Positions 1 through 8,683 of a DNA stretch of 64,000 nucleotides are shown piece by piece. Numbering within the stretch: position 1 is the stretch's first letter; each line of letters starts with the position of its first letter. The stretch is from an uncultured Stomatobaculum sp. GTDB taxonomy: Bacteria; Bacillota; Clostridia; Lachnospirales; Lachnospiraceae. Below the pieces are notes generated by a model, which was not told the origin of the DNA, made no database searches, and saw only the letters and a list, made by a program, of their open reading frames with translations. The stretch is taken from the NCBI RefSeq assembly GCF_937924975.1, contig NZ_CALEYG010000013.1:1-64000 (forward strand), written 5' to 3'. The position numbers and the translations under genes were made by a program.

Positions 1-3000
1 CACCGGCGGGTCACCCGGCAAACAATCCGAATACTGTCACAAGCTATACCGTAACGGATGCGGATGTGGCCATTCAGCCGGCAACGCGCACCGGCTATGA
101 CTTCCTCGGCTGGTACGACAATGCGACGTTCACGGGTACGCCGGTCACGAATCTGCACACCATGGACGCAGAGAATAAGCAGTACTTTGCGAAGTGGAGT
201 CCGGCAAAGAGCTATACGGTGCAGTGGAATCTGAATGACAACACACCGGCAGGACACCCGGCAAGCAATCCGAACACGGTCGCAAGCTACACCGTTCTGG
301 ATGCGGATGTCACCATCCATCCGGCAACGCGGACAGGCTATACCTTCCTCGGATGGTACGACAACGCAGCACTGACGGGAACGCCGGTCACGAACCTGCA
401 CACCATGGACGCAGAGAATAAACAGTACTTTGCGAAGTGGAGCAGCATGCCGAATTCGTATCCAATCAACTATGTGTTGAACGACGGAAGCCCTGCGGGT
501 CACCAAGCGACCAACCCGGCTGCGAACCTCACAAGCTACACGGTGCTCACAAACGGCAGCGGCAACATTAACCTCCTGCCGGCGCTTCGAAACGGCTATA
601 CCTTTGAGGGCTGGTATGACAATGCTGCCTTCTCCGGCGTGCCGATAACGAGCTTCCCGGCCATGGATGCGGCACCCAAGACCTTCTATGCAAAGTGGAG
701 CAGTGCAAACAATTACAGCGTGACCTATACGCTGAATGACAGCACGCCTGCCGGTCACCCGGCGACCAATCCGAACACCGTGACAAGCTACACCGTGCTT
801 GACCCGAACGTCACCCTGGCGCCGGCAACGCGTACCGGTTATGACTTTGAGGGCTGGTACGATAACCCGGGCTTCACGGGCACGCCGATTACGGGCTTCC
901 CGACGAGCGATGCAACGAATAAGCACTATTATGCAAAGTGGAGCGCAGTTAAGAATTACAGTGTGCAATACCACTTAAACGACAGCACGCCCGCGGGTCA
1001 CCCGGCAAGCAATCCGAACACGGTCACAAGCTATACCGTACTGGATACGGATGTTGCACTGCGCCCGTCAACGCGGACCGGCTATGACTTCGAGGGCTGG
1101 TATGACAATGCGGCGCTCACGGGAACGCCGGTCACCACCCTGCACACCATGGATGCGGAGAATAAGCAGTACTATGCAAAGTGGAGTGCGGCGAAGAACT
1201 ATACGGTGCAGTGGGAGCTGAATGACAGTGCTCCCGCAGGTCATCCGGCGAGCAACCCGAACACGGTGGCAACTTATACCGTGCTCGATGCGGACGTGGC
1301 GATTCAGCCGGCGACGCGAACAGGATACAGCTTCCTCGGTTGGTATGCGGATCCCGCGTTTACGGGATCCCCGGTCACAAATCTGCACACCATGGATGCG
1401 GAGAATAAGCACTACTACGCGAGATGGAGCACCCCGGATTCCTACAGTGTCAGCTATCATCTGAATGATGTGACGCCTTCCGGCCATCCGGCGATCAACC
1501 CGAACACGAAGCTCAGCTATAATGTCACCGAGGCGGATTTTGCAATCGCAGCTGCGACGCGGACAGGTTATACCTTCCTCGGCTGGTATGATAATCCGGG
1601 CTTTACGGGCGCACCGGTCAGCTCGCTTCACACCATGGATGCGGAAAATAAGAACTACTATGCAAAGTGGAGTGCGGCGCAGAGCTATCCGATCAACTAT
1701 GTGTTGAATGACAGCGCGAGCCATCCGGCGACCAATCCGGCGGTCAATTTGACGAGCTACACAGTTGAGACTCTGCCGAGCCCGATTGCGGTGGCAAACC
1801 CGCTGCGAAACGGATATACCTTCCTCGGTTGGTATGACAATGCAGCGCTCACGGGCACGCCGATAACAAGTTTCCCGGCCATGGATGCGGCGCCCAAGAC
1901 TTTCTACGCAAAGTGGAGCGCACCGCTTTCCTATACGGTGCAATACACGCTGAACGACGGCACCCCTGCGGGACATCCGGCGACGAACCCGAACACCGTG
2001 ACAAGCTACACCGTGCTTGACCCGAACATCACGCTGGCTCCTGCAACGCGGACCGGTTACGATTTTGAGGGTTGGTACGATAACCCGGGCTTTACGGGCA
2101 CGCCGATTATGGGCTTCCAGGCGAGCGATGCCACGAATAAGCACTATTATGCAAAGTGGAGCGCAGCAAAGAACTATACGGTGCAGTGGAACTTAAATGA
2201 CAGTGCACCGGCGGGTCACCCGGCGACCAATCCGAACACAGTCGCAAGCTATACCGTTGAGGACGCGGACATCACCGTACATCCGGCAACACGGACCGGC
2301 TATACGTTTGAGGGCTGGTACGACAACCCGAGCTTTACGGGGACGCCGGTCACAGCCCTGCACACCATGGACGCAGAGAATAAGCAATACTTTGCGAAGT
2401 GGAGTGCAACGCCGAACAGCTACCCGATTAACTATGTGCTGAATGACGGCACACCCGCGGGGCACCCGGCGACCAACCCGGCAGCGAATCTCACGAGCTA
2501 CACCGTGCTGACAAACGGCAGCGGCAACATTAACCTCTTGCCGGCAAGCCGGAACGGGTACACCTTTGAGGGCTGGTACGACAATGCTGCCTTCTCCGGT
2601 GCGCCGATAACAAGTTTCCCGGCCATGGATGCGGCGGCAAAGACTTTCTACGCAAAGTGGAGTGCGCCGAACAACTATGCGGTCGCATATACCCTGAATG
2701 ACGGCACACCCACGGGACACCCGGCGACCAATCCGAACACGGTGACAAGCTACACCGTGCTCGACCCGAATGTCACCCTGGCGCCGGCAACGCGTACCGG
2801 CTATGACTTCGAGGGCTGGTACGACAACGCGGCATTCAGCGGCACGCCGATGACCGGCTTCCCGACGAGCGATGCAGCCGATAAGCACTACTATGCAAAG
2901 TGGAGCGCAGCGAAAAACTACACGGTGCAGTGGAACTTAAATGACAGTACACCGGCGGGTCACCCGGCAAACAATCCGAATACGGTGACAAGCTATACCG

Positions 3001-5912
3001 TCACGGATGCGGATGTTGCCATTCAACCGGCGACGCGGACGGGCTATGACTTTGAGGGCTGGTACGACAATGCAGCGTTCACGGGATCTCCGGTCACAAA
3101 CCTTTACACCATGGATGCAGAGAATAAGCAGTACTTTGCGAAGTGGAGTGCGGCAAAGAACTATACGGTGCAGTGGAACTTAAACGACAGTGCCCCGGCG
3201 GGTCATCTGGCAACGAATCCGAACACGGTAGCAACTTATACCGTTCTGGACGCGGATGTCGCGATTCAGCCGGCGACGCGGACAGGTTTTCGCTTCCTTG
3301 GCTGGTACGACAACCCGGCACTCACGGGAACAGCGGTCACAACGCTGCACGCCATGGATGCCGAGAATAAGCAGTATTATGCAAAGTGGGACAGCACGCC
3401 GATTTCCTACCCAATCAGCTATCAGCTGAACGACGGAACGCCCGCGGGACAGTCGGCAAACAATCCGGCTGCCAACCCGACGAGCTACGACGTGCTCACA
3501 AACGGCGGCGGCAACATCAACCTCCTGCCCCCGAGCAGAAACGGCTATACCTTCGACGGTTGGTATGACAATCCCGCGTTCAGCGGAACGGCAATCACCT
3601 CATTCCCGGCCACGGATGCGAGCCCGAAACAGTTTTATGCCAAGTGGAGCGCGCCGTTAAGCTTTGCGGTGAGCTATGATTTAAATGACGGCACACCGGC
3701 CGGTCATCCGGCAAGCAATCCGAACACCGTGACGAGCTATACGGTATTGGATCCGAATGTCACCTTGGCGCCGGCGACGCGGGCCGGCTATGACTTTGAG
3801 GGCTGGTACGATAACCCGGCATTCACCGGATCTCCTGTCACGGGCTTCTCGACCGGCGATGCGTCAAATAAGCAGTTTTATGCAAAGTGGAGTGCACCGA
3901 AGACTTACACGGTGAACTGGAACTTGAACGACGGCACGCCGGCGGGTCACCCGGCAACGAATCCGAACACGGTCGCCACTTATACCGTGCTGGATGCGGA
4001 CATCACCGTCCATCCGGCAACGCGTACCGGTTATGACTTTGAGGGCTGGTATGATAACGCAGCGCTCACCGGAACCCCGGTCACGAACCTTCACACCATG
4101 GACGCAGAGAATAAGCAGTACTATGCAAAGTGGAACGCACCGAAGACTTATGCGGTGAGCTGGGATTTGAACGACGGTACACCGGTGGGTCATCCGGCAA
4201 GCAATCCGAATACAGTCACCGGCTATACGGTACTCGATTCGGACCTTACACTTCAGCCGGCAACCCGCCCGGGCTACACCTTCCTCGGCTGGTTTGACAA
4301 TGTAGCTCTTTCGGGCACGGCTGTCACAACGCTTCACAGCATGGATGCAACCGACCGGCACTATTATGCGCGCTGGGGCAGTCCGAACAGCTATCAGATT
4401 TACTATCACGCAAACGACACAGCGGCAAATCCGGCGACGAATCCGAACACAGCGACTTCTTACACCGTCCTGAGTTCCGACTTTACGCTTGCAACGCCGA
4501 TCCGCCCGGGTTATACCTTCGAGGGCTGGTTTGACGATGCTGCACTCACGCATCCCGTGACGGGACTTCGGGTTCAGGATCTCGAAGACAAACACTTCTA
4601 CATGAAGTGGAGTCAGCCCAGTGTCTATACTATCAGCTATGTGCTGAACGACAGACCCGCAAGTCCGGCAAGTACCGTAGGACCGGCGAGCTACACCGTC
4701 GAGGATGCGGATTTTGCACTGGCGGTGCCGACAAGAAACGGAGCGACTTTCCTCGGCTGGTATGACAATGCTGCCTTCACGGGCACGCCGATCACGACGT
4801 TGCACACACATGACGCAGAGTCGAAGACCTACTATGCAAAGTGGTCGCTCACTTCTTACAGCATGAGCTATGATTTGAATCCCGGCGGCGGTATCGGTGC
4901 GCCGACTTCCCCGACGGGCAGTATTCCGAGCTTTACGGTAGAAGATGAGATCAACTTGGATCCGCCGGTGCGCCGCGGTTATACCGGTACCTGGCTTGTA
5001 AACGGTCAGCCGGTCACGCGCATTCCGGAGGGAACTACGGGCAACCTAAATCTCACCGCGGGATGGACGGTCAACCATTACGGCATACGCTTTGAGCTCG
5101 GAGAGACCGGAAACAGTCCGATTCAGGGTCTTTCGAACCTTCCGACCTCCTATACCATTGAGGATGCGACAATTACGCTGCCGACGCCCTCCCGCCCGGG
5201 CTACACCTTTATCCGGTGGGAGAAGAGTTCCGCACCCGGCGTCGCAGTCAACAGTATCCCGGCGGAGAGCGACGGCGAGGTGACCTTCCGGGCAGTTTGG
5301 GAGCCGATTCGCTATCGCATTACCTATGACACGGTGGGTGGTATCAACAATTCTCAGAATCCGAGCAGTTTTACCATCGAGGATGAGGTTCCTCTCCTTG
5401 GCACGGTGAAAGAAGGGGTTCGCTTCTGGACCTGGCAACAGGTCGGCGGCAAATTCATCAACACGATACCGGCCGGCACCACTCATGATATTGCACTTGT
5501 GGCGCGCTATCAGAAAGACCAGGATACCGATAACATCGGAGGCGGCGGCACAGGTGGCGGCGGAACGCATAGCGGCAAAAACGGCAGCGGCTCCGGCAAC
5601 AAGACAGGAGCGGGCACGGAAGGACAATCCCCGTCCGCAACGAACGGTGCGGAAGTGCCCGGTACGGAAGTGCAACAGACTTCGGAACTTGAACCGATTC
5701 CGCAGCAATTTGCGAGACAGGCTGAAGAGAACCGGCTTGCGCCGAGCAGTTCCGGTAAGAAAATGCGCCCCACACGGGGCAAGACTTCGAACGGGAAGGC
5801 GCGCCGCCTGCCGAAGACCGGTGAGGCGTCCGCGACAGACGGCCTGCGGAGCTCGGCTCTCGGACTTTTGCCCGCAGAAGTTGTGGTTCGGCGAAAAAGA
5901 GAAGAGCAGTAA
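1..5912 (+). CDS. Giant InlB-repeat, LPXTG-type cell-surface protein (5' truncated by window)
   Basis: The reading frame is open from the first bases and the true start lies upstream, so over 1,960 residues are seen here. It holds about 20 consecutive units of roughly 78-86 residues, each with a GY-x-F-x-GWYDN core and ending in FYAKWS or YYAKWS, followed by three divergent units (about 4860-5510). This is the InlB B-repeat / Listeria-Bacteroides repeat (Flg_new) pattern, known from secreted adhesins and internalins. After the repeats come a Gly/Ser-rich linker (about 5535-5620), a basic stretch, and the sorting motif LPKTG (5809-5823) with a short hydrophobic stretch and an RRKREEQ tail, pointing to sortase anchoring to peptidoglycan. 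Ligand unknown. The signal peptide and any N-terminal binding domain are outside the window. The long antisense frames across it are by-products of repeat codon structure. Confidence 0.9.
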   Translation, partial: PAGHPANNPNTVTSYTVTDADVAIQPATRTGYDFLGWYDNATFTGTPVTNLHTMDAENKQYFAKWSPAKSYTVQWNLNDNTPAGHPASNPNTVASYTVLDADVTIHPATRTGYTFLGWYDNAALTGTPVTNLHTMDAENKQYFAKWSSMPNSYPINYVLNDGSPAGHQATNPAANLTSYTVLTNGSGNINLLPALRNGYTFEGWYDNAAFSGVPITSFPAMDAAPKTFYAKWSSANNYSVTYTLNDSTPAGHPATNPNTVTSYTVLDPNVTLAPATRTGYDFEGWYDNPGFTGTPITGFPTSDATNKHYYAKWSAVKNYSVQYHLNDSTPAGHPASNPNTVTSYTVLDTDVALRPSTRTGYDFEGWYDNAALTGTPVTTLHTMDAENKQYYAKWSAAKNYTVQWELNDSAPAGHPASNPNTVATYTVLDADVAIQPATRTGYSFLGWYADPAFTGSPVTNLHTMDAENKHYYARWSTPDSYSVSYHLNDVTPSGHPAINPNTKLSYNVTEADFAIAAATRTGYTFLGWYDNPGFTGAPVSSLHTMDAENKNYYAKWSAAQSYPINYVLNDSASHPATNPAVNLTSYTVETLPSPIAVANPLRNGYTFLGWYDNAALTGTPITSFPAMDAAPKTFYAKWSAPLSYTVQYTLNDGTPAGHPATNPNTVTSYTVLDPNITLAPATRTGYDFEGWYDNPGFTGTPIMGFQASDATNKHYYAKWSAAKNYTVQWNLNDSAPAGHPATNPNTVASYTVEDADITVHPATRTGYTFEGWYDNPSFTGTPVTALHTMDAENKQYFAKWSATPNSYPINYVLNDGTPAGHPATNPAANLTSYTVLTNGSGNINLLPASRNGYTFEGWYDNAAFSGAPITSFPAMDAAAKTFYAKWSAPNNYAVAYTLNDGTPTGHPATNPNTVTSYTVLDPNVTLAPATRTGYDFEGWYDNAAFSGTPMTGFPTSDAADKHYYAKWSAAKNYTVQWNLNDSTPAGHPANNPNTVTSYTVTDADVAIQPATRTGYDFEGWYDNAAFTGSPVTNLYTMDAENKQYFAKWSAAKNYTVQWNLNDSAPAGHLATNPNTVATYTVLDADVAIQPATRTGFRFLGWYDNPALTGTAVTTLHAMDAENKQYYAKWDSTPISYPISYQLNDGTPAGQSANNPAANPTSYDVLTNGGGNINLLPPSRNGYTFDGWYDNPAFSGTAITSFPATDASPKQFYAKWSAPLSFAVSYDLNDGTPAGHPASNPNTVTSYTVLDPNVTLAPATRAGYDFEGWYDNPAFTGSPVTGFSTGDASNKQFYAKWSAPKTYTVNWNLNDGTPAGHPATNPNTVATYTVLDADITVHPATRTGYDFEGWYDNAALTGTPVTNLHTMDAENKQYYAKWNAPKTYAVSWDLNDGTPVGHPASNPNTVTGYTVLDSDLTLQPATRPGYTFLGWFDNVALSGTAVTTLHSMDATDRHYYARWGSPNSYQIYYHANDTAANPATNPNTATSYTVLSSDFTLATPIRPGYTFEGWFDDAALTHPVTGLRVQDLEDKHFYMKWSQPSVYTISYVLNDRPASPASTVGPASYTVEDADFALAVPTRNGATFLGWYDNAAFTGTPITTLHTHDAESKTYYAKWSLTSYSMSYDLNPGGGIGAPTSPTGSIPSFTVEDEINLDPPVRRGYTGTWLVNGQPVTRIPEGTTGNLNLTAGWTVNHYGIRFELGETGNSPIQGLSNLPTSYTIEDATITLPTPSRPGYTFIRWEKSSAPGVAVNSIPAESDGEVTFRAVWEPIRYRITYDTVGGINNSQNPSSFTIEDEVPLLGTVKEGVRFWTWQQVGGKFINTIPAGTTHDIALVARYQKDQDTDNIGGGGTGGGGTHSGKNGSGSGNKTGAGTEGQSPSATNGAEVPGTEVQQTSELEPIPQQFARQAEENRLAPSSSGKKMRPTRGKTSNGKARRLPKTGEASATDGLRSSALGLLPAEVVVRRKREEQ
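3..4855 (+). repeat. Array of about 20 in-frame InlB-type tandem repeats
   Basis: Units of about 235-258 bp repeat in register with the codons; for example the GGC/GGA-TGG codon pair at 108 recurs at 351 (243 bp). Three subtypes can be told apart by residues near the end of each unit: A (LHTMDAENK), B (SFPAMDAAPK, always preceded by a SYPINY-type strand) and C (GFPTSDATNK). Similarity between distant units is high at the DNA level, so unit gain and loss by recombination is plausible. Confidence 0.9.
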
Positions 5913-5917
5913 AACGG

Positions 5918-5947
5918 AAGGAGCTGTGCGGCGTCACAGCTCCTTTT
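5918..5947 (+). terminator. Intrinsic terminator of the surface protein gene
   Basis: An 11-bp stem, AAGGAGCTGTG paired with CACAGCTCCTT, closes over a 6-base loop and runs into a T-rich tail, 5 bases after the stop codon. Confidence 0.8.
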
Positions 5948-6057
5948 GTGTTGTTCTTTACACCCTGCCTTGTTCTGGTATATACTCTCTGAGAAAGTGA
6001 TTCCGCATACGGTTGGCAACCAAGCATCACAAAAAGTCGTAGGAATCGAAAAAAGAG

Positions 6058-6086
6058 TTGACAGAGTTCGAAAGTATCGCTATACT
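6058..6086 (+). promoter_or_regulatory. Promoter of infC-rpmI-rplT
   Basis: TTGACA at 6058-6063 and TATACT at 6081-6086 are separated by 17 bases, a near-consensus housekeeping-sigma promoter. It leaves a leader of about 170 bases before infC. Confidence 0.8.
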
Positions 6087-6192
6087 ACTATCGTTGTACT
6101 TATCAAGAAAGCAGGCTTGCCTCACCTCGGCACATATCTGTGACCCGGGTTCATAAAGTGGATTCATCTTTCCTTTTGATGACCTTTACTTT

Positions 6193-6227
6193 AGACATGG
6201 CAGGAACTGCTGCCATGTCTTTTTATT
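6193..6227 (+). promoter_or_regulatory. Attenuator hairpin in the infC leader
   Basis: A perfect 11-bp stem (AGACATGGCAG / CTGCCATGTCT, 6193-6203 with 6210-6220) is followed by TTTTTATT, all between the promoter and infC. It looks like a premature terminator. In Bacillus the same operon is attenuated through its leader by excess L20; that this hairpin does the same here is inference from position and shape. Confidence 0.7.
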
Positions 6228-6264
6228 GCAGCAGCAGCTGCAGCATAAATGGAGGTGTTCAGCT

Positions 6265-6774
6265 ATCAGCGAGTCATTGGTTAACGGACAGGTACGTTTC
6301 CGTGAGGTTCGTCTCATCGGGACAGACGGAGAGCAGCTTGGAATTATGTCCTCGCAGGATGCTCTGAAAATTGCGGAAGAGGCAGAACTGGATTTGGTCT
6401 GCATCTCCCCGATGGCAAAACCGCCTGTCTGCAAGATCATCGATTACGGGAAATATCGCTATGAGATGATACGACGGGACAAGGAAGCCAAGAAGAAGCA
6501 AAAGATTGTTGAATTGAAGGAAGTGCGTTTGTCCCCCAATATCGACACGAATGATCTGGCCACAAAAACCAATGCTGCCAGAAAGTTTCTGGAGAAGGGC
6601 AACAAAGTAAAGGTAACACTGCGCTTCCGCGGCAGAGAAATGTCGCACATGAACCAGTCGAGATATATCCTGGATGATTTCGCGAAGTCACTCGCTGATA
6701 TCGCCGTGATTGACAAGCCTTCGAAAGTTGAGGGCAGAACGTTGGTCATGTTTATGAGCGCAAAGAAGAACTAA
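6265..6774 (+). CDS. infC: Translation initiation factor IF-3
   Basis: IF-3 binds the 30S subunit, checks the start codon and initiator tRNA, and keeps subunits apart. The 169-residue product has the N-terminal domain (EVRLIGTDGEQLGIMS), the lysine-rich linker and the C-terminal domain with the signature KVTLRFRGREMSH. The start chosen is ATC at 6265: GGAGG at 6251-6255 sits 9 bases before it and the family sequence begins ISESLVNG exactly there; no in-frame ATG, GTG or TTG fits that ribosome site. An upstream in-frame TTG at 6226 lies inside the attenuator tail and is unlikely. Rare starts on infC are known (AUU in E. coli) and make the gene self-regulated. It leads the operon with rpmI and rplT. 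Confidence 0.93.
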   Translation: MSESLVNGQVRFREVRLIGTDGEQLGIMSSQDALKIAEEAELDLVCISPMAKPPVCKIIDYGKYRYEMIRRDKEAKKKQKIVELKEVRLSPNIDTNDLATKTNAARKFLEKGNKVKVTLRFRGREMSHMNQSRYILDDFAKSLADIAVIDKPSKVEGRTLVMFMSAKKN

Positions 6775-6787
6775 GGAGGAAAGTATC

Positions 6788-6985
6788 ATGCCGAAGGTAA
6801 AGACAAGCAGAGCAGCAGCAAAGCGTTTTAAAGTTTCCGGTAGCGGCAAGCTGATTCGGAACAAGGCGTACAAGTCTCACATCTTGACGAAGAAGTCCAC
6901 GAAGCGCAAGAGAAATCTGAGAAAAGACATCGTGACCGACAGCACGAACTCGAAGGTCATGAAGAAGATTCTGCCGTATTTATAA
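6788..6985 (+). CDS. rpmI: Ribosomal protein L35
   Basis: A 65-residue, very basic protein starting MPKVKTSRAAAKRFK and ending MKKILPYL, which is the full bL35 pattern and length. It is a component of the large ribosomal subunit. AAGGAGG lies 8 bases before the ATG. It is the middle gene of infC-rpmI-rplT, 13 bases after infC, and is expected to share the leader control described for the operon. Confidence 0.97.
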   Translation: MPKVKTSRAAAKRFKVSGSGKLIRNKAYKSHILTKKSTKRKRNLRKDIVTDSTNSKVMKKILPYL

Positions 6986-7016
6986 TCGGACTTGACGTGA
7001 AGAAGGAGGAAGCAAG

Positions 7017-7373
7017 ATGGCAAGAGTGAAAGGCGCGATGCACGCGAAGGCAAAGCACAACAGAGTTTTAAAGCTCGCTAAGGGCTATAGAGGCGCACGT
7101 TCCAAGCAGTACAGAATTGCAAAGCAGACTGTCATGAGAGCGCTGAGCACGGCGTATGAGGGCAGAAAGCAGAGAAAGAGACAGTTCCGTCAGCTCTGGA
7201 TTGCAAGAATCAACGCAGCTTGCAGAATGAACGAGATTTCTTACTCGAAGTTCATGTTCGGTCTGAAGAAGGCTGATGTCGTTCTGAACCGCAAGGTTCT
7301 CTCCGAACTCGCAATCAACGACGCTGAGGGCTTTGCAAAGCTCGTGGAGACTGCAAAGAAGGCGCTTGCATAA
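7017..7373 (+). CDS. rplT: Ribosomal protein L20
   Basis: A 118-residue basic protein with the bL20 signatures (RVKGAMHAKAKHNRVLKLAKGY near the start is split here as RVKG, KHNR, KGYRGARSK; LWIARINAACR near residue 60). L20 binds 23S rRNA early in 50S assembly and in other Firmicutes is also the repressor that acts on the leader of its own operon. AAGGAGG precedes the ATG. Last gene of the operon, followed directly by a terminator. Confidence 0.97.
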   Translation: MARVKGAMHAKAKHNRVLKLAKGYRGARSKQYRIAKQTVMRALSTAYEGRKQRKRQFRQLWIARINAACRMNEISYSKFMFGLKKADVVLNRKVLSELAINDAEGFAKLVETAKKALA

Positions 7374-7384
7374 GTAGCGGCGAT

Positions 7385-7437
7385 AAAAAACAGACTTTTG
7401 CCTCCGGCAACGGAGCGGCAGAGGTCTGTTTTTTTAT
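7385..7437 (+). terminator. Terminator of infC-rpmI-rplT
   Basis: AAAAAACAGAC pairs with GTCTGTTTTTTT, enclosing an inner TTGCC/GGCAG helix with a TCCG..CGGA tip. A run of seven T residues follows the stem. Confidence 0.85.
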
Positions 7438-7561
7438 TCCGAAACATGTCAACCGCATTTTCGTACCGCTTACCGCGCCGAAATACCCGCTTGGCGGAAA
7501 GAATGAGACAAGCCTTAGGACTTTCGCTATACTTCAGTTACAGAGAGGAGGGAAGAAGCAC

Positions 7562-7999
7562 ATGAAGGTAGAAATAAAATTGCAGCCGGATTTGAAAGCG
7601 CCGTTTGCCGTAATCTACACAGAAGAAGTTACCGACGAAGTGCAACGAGCCGTGCACCTGCTTACAGAGGAGCGCGCGGATTTGATTTCCGCCGCAGAAG
7701 AGGAAAAGATTGTCATGCTGCATCCGGAGGATATTTATCTGATTCGTGCAGAGTCAGATAAAACGACTCTCTATACCGCCAAAAGGCAATATCGGAGCAA
7801 CAGAAGACTTTACGAATTGGAGCGTCTTCTCGGCAAAAACTTCATGCGTATCTCAAAAGGAGTTATCATCAATCTGCAACTGCTCGATTATGTCGCGCCG
7901 AGTCTCGGTGGGGTCATGGTACTGGTCATGAAAAACGGACAGCGGGACTATATTTCCAGAAAGTATCTGCCCGCATTTAAACGCTATTTGGGGCTATAA
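7562..7999 (+). CDS. LytTR-family DNA-binding regulator
   Basis: The 145-residue protein has a short N-terminal segment (about 1-45) and a LytTR DNA-binding domain over the rest, with the typical ordering: EDIYLIRAESDKTTLYT, the charged YRSNRRLYELERLLGKNFMRISKG run (here in two pieces) and a C-terminal YISRKYLPAFKRYLGL. It has no receiver domain, so it is not a classic two-component regulator. The next gene is a DUF3021 membrane protein 18 bases downstream; LytTR-DUF3021 pairs are frequent in Firmicutes and such membrane partners often control the regulator's activity. The target genes are unknown; autoregulation is likely by analogy. GAGAGGAGGG precedes the ATG. Confidence 0.88.
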   Translation: MKVEIKLQPDLKAPFAVIYTEEVTDEVQRAVHLLTEERADLISAAEEEKIVMLHPEDIYLIRAESDKTTLYTAKRQYRSNRRLYELERLLGKNFMRISKGVIINLQLLDYVAPSLGGVMVLVMKNGQRDYISRKYLPAFKRYLGL

Positions 8000-8017
8000 A
8001 GGAGGAGGTAGTTTCTT

Positions 8018-8464
8018 ATGAAAGAACAGAGGCATCAGCTATTTATTTCCGCTCTGTACGGAATCGGTTTTGCGGCAATTCTCTTTGTGATGACCGGAGT
8101 CATTTTTGATTGTGTCAACGGCGGAACAACGACTCTGTATCACTACGGTTTTTCCAAAATGGCGTTGGGCACACTGGTGATAGGACTCGGTTTCGGCTTG
8201 CCGGCGGTTGTCTATGAGAGAGAGGAACTGTCTCTTCCCGTACAAATTATGATTCATATGGGAAGCGGTTGTATGATCTTGTTGCTTACCTCATGGGTTG
8301 TGGGCTGGATTCCGCGCGAACAGGGATTCCTCATGATTGCCAAGATAGCCGCAGAACAGCTTTTGATTGCCTTTGGTATTTGGTTCGGTTTTTACAAGCA
8401 CCATAAAAAACTGGCGCAGAAAATGAATCAAAAACTCCATGACCCGAAACGTCACGCAAAGTGA
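8018..8464 (+). CDS. DUF3021 family membrane protein
   Basis: The 148-residue protein shows four hydrophobic segments (about residues 10-30, 45-65, 75-98 and 108-126) and a basic, His/Lys-rich cytoplasmic tail. This is the layout of DUF3021 proteins, which are encoded next to LytTR regulators, as here. The likely role is as a membrane partner or inhibitor of the LytTR protein; that is inference from context. AAAGGAGGAGG lies upstream of the ATG. The pair probably forms a two-gene operon. Confidence 0.82.
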   Translation: MKEQRHQLFISALYGIGFAAILFVMTGVIFDCVNGGTTTLYHYGFSKMALGTLVIGLGFGLPAVVYEREELSLPVQIMIHMGSGCMILLLTSWVVGWIPREQGFLMIAKIAAEQLLIAFGIWFGFYKHHKKLAQKMNQKLHDPKRHAK

Positions 8465-8483
8465 GTTAAAACAGAAAAAACAA

Positions 8484-8512
8484 TTGACAGCCTTTCGCCT
8501 CTCTGGTAGAAT
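8484..8512 (+). promoter_or_regulatory. Promoter of tRNA-Leu
   Basis: TTGACA (8484-8489), a 17-base spacer and TAGAAT (8507-8512) lie 11 bases before the tRNA 5' end. Confidence 0.75.
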
Positions 8513-8523
8513 CCTCTTTGTTC

Positions 8524-8607
8524 GCAGAGATGGCGGAATTGGCAGACGCGCACGGTTCAGGTCCGTGTGACAGCAATGTCATGAGGGTTCAAGTCCCTTT
8601 CTCTGCA
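8524..8607 (+). tRNA. tRNA-Leu (anticodon CAG)
   Basis: The acceptor stem GCAGAGA (8524-8530) pairs with TCTCTGC (8600-8606), followed by discriminator A. The anticodon arm is CACGG-TTCAGGT-CCGTG, giving anticodon CAG (codon CUG). A long variable arm (TGACAGCAATGTCA) marks it as class II, and the T arm carries GGTTCAAGTCC. The 3' CCA is not encoded. Confidence 0.95.
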
Positions 8608-8614
8608 CGAAATG

Positions 8615-8639
8615 AGCACCGGGCAATCCGGTGCTTTTT
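8615..8639 (+). terminator. Terminator of tRNA-Leu
   Basis: AGCACCGG pairs with CCGGTGCT over a 5-base loop and is followed by TTTTTC, immediately downstream of the tRNA. Confidence 0.8.
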
Positions 8640-8640
8640 C

Positions 8641-8649
8641 TGATAGAAT
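8641..8649 (+). promoter_or_regulatory. Possible extended -10 promoter for dgt-dnaG
   Basis: TGATAGAAT matches a TGn-TAGAAT extended -10 element between the tRNA terminator and dgt. No clear -35 is seen 17 bases upstream, where the terminator stem lies. Confidence 0.35.
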
Positions 8650-8683
8650 GAAACTGTGGAATTGCCGGAGAGGAGGCAGTGAT

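Noticed and set aside
1068..2144. Long open frame of 358 residues on the minus strand inside the giant repeat gene
   Set aside because: It mirrors the repeat units in antisense, has no ribosome site and reflects the repeated GC-rich codons. The same applies to 2193-2888 and 3864-4811.
1..4855. CRISPR-like array
   Set aside because: The repeats are in-frame coding units of about 240 bp with no short identical repeats separated by unique spacers.
6226..6264. Upstream TTG start of infC
   Set aside because: It lies in the tail of the attenuator hairpin, lacks a ribosome site, and adds residues (QQQLQHKWRCSA) unlike IF-3.
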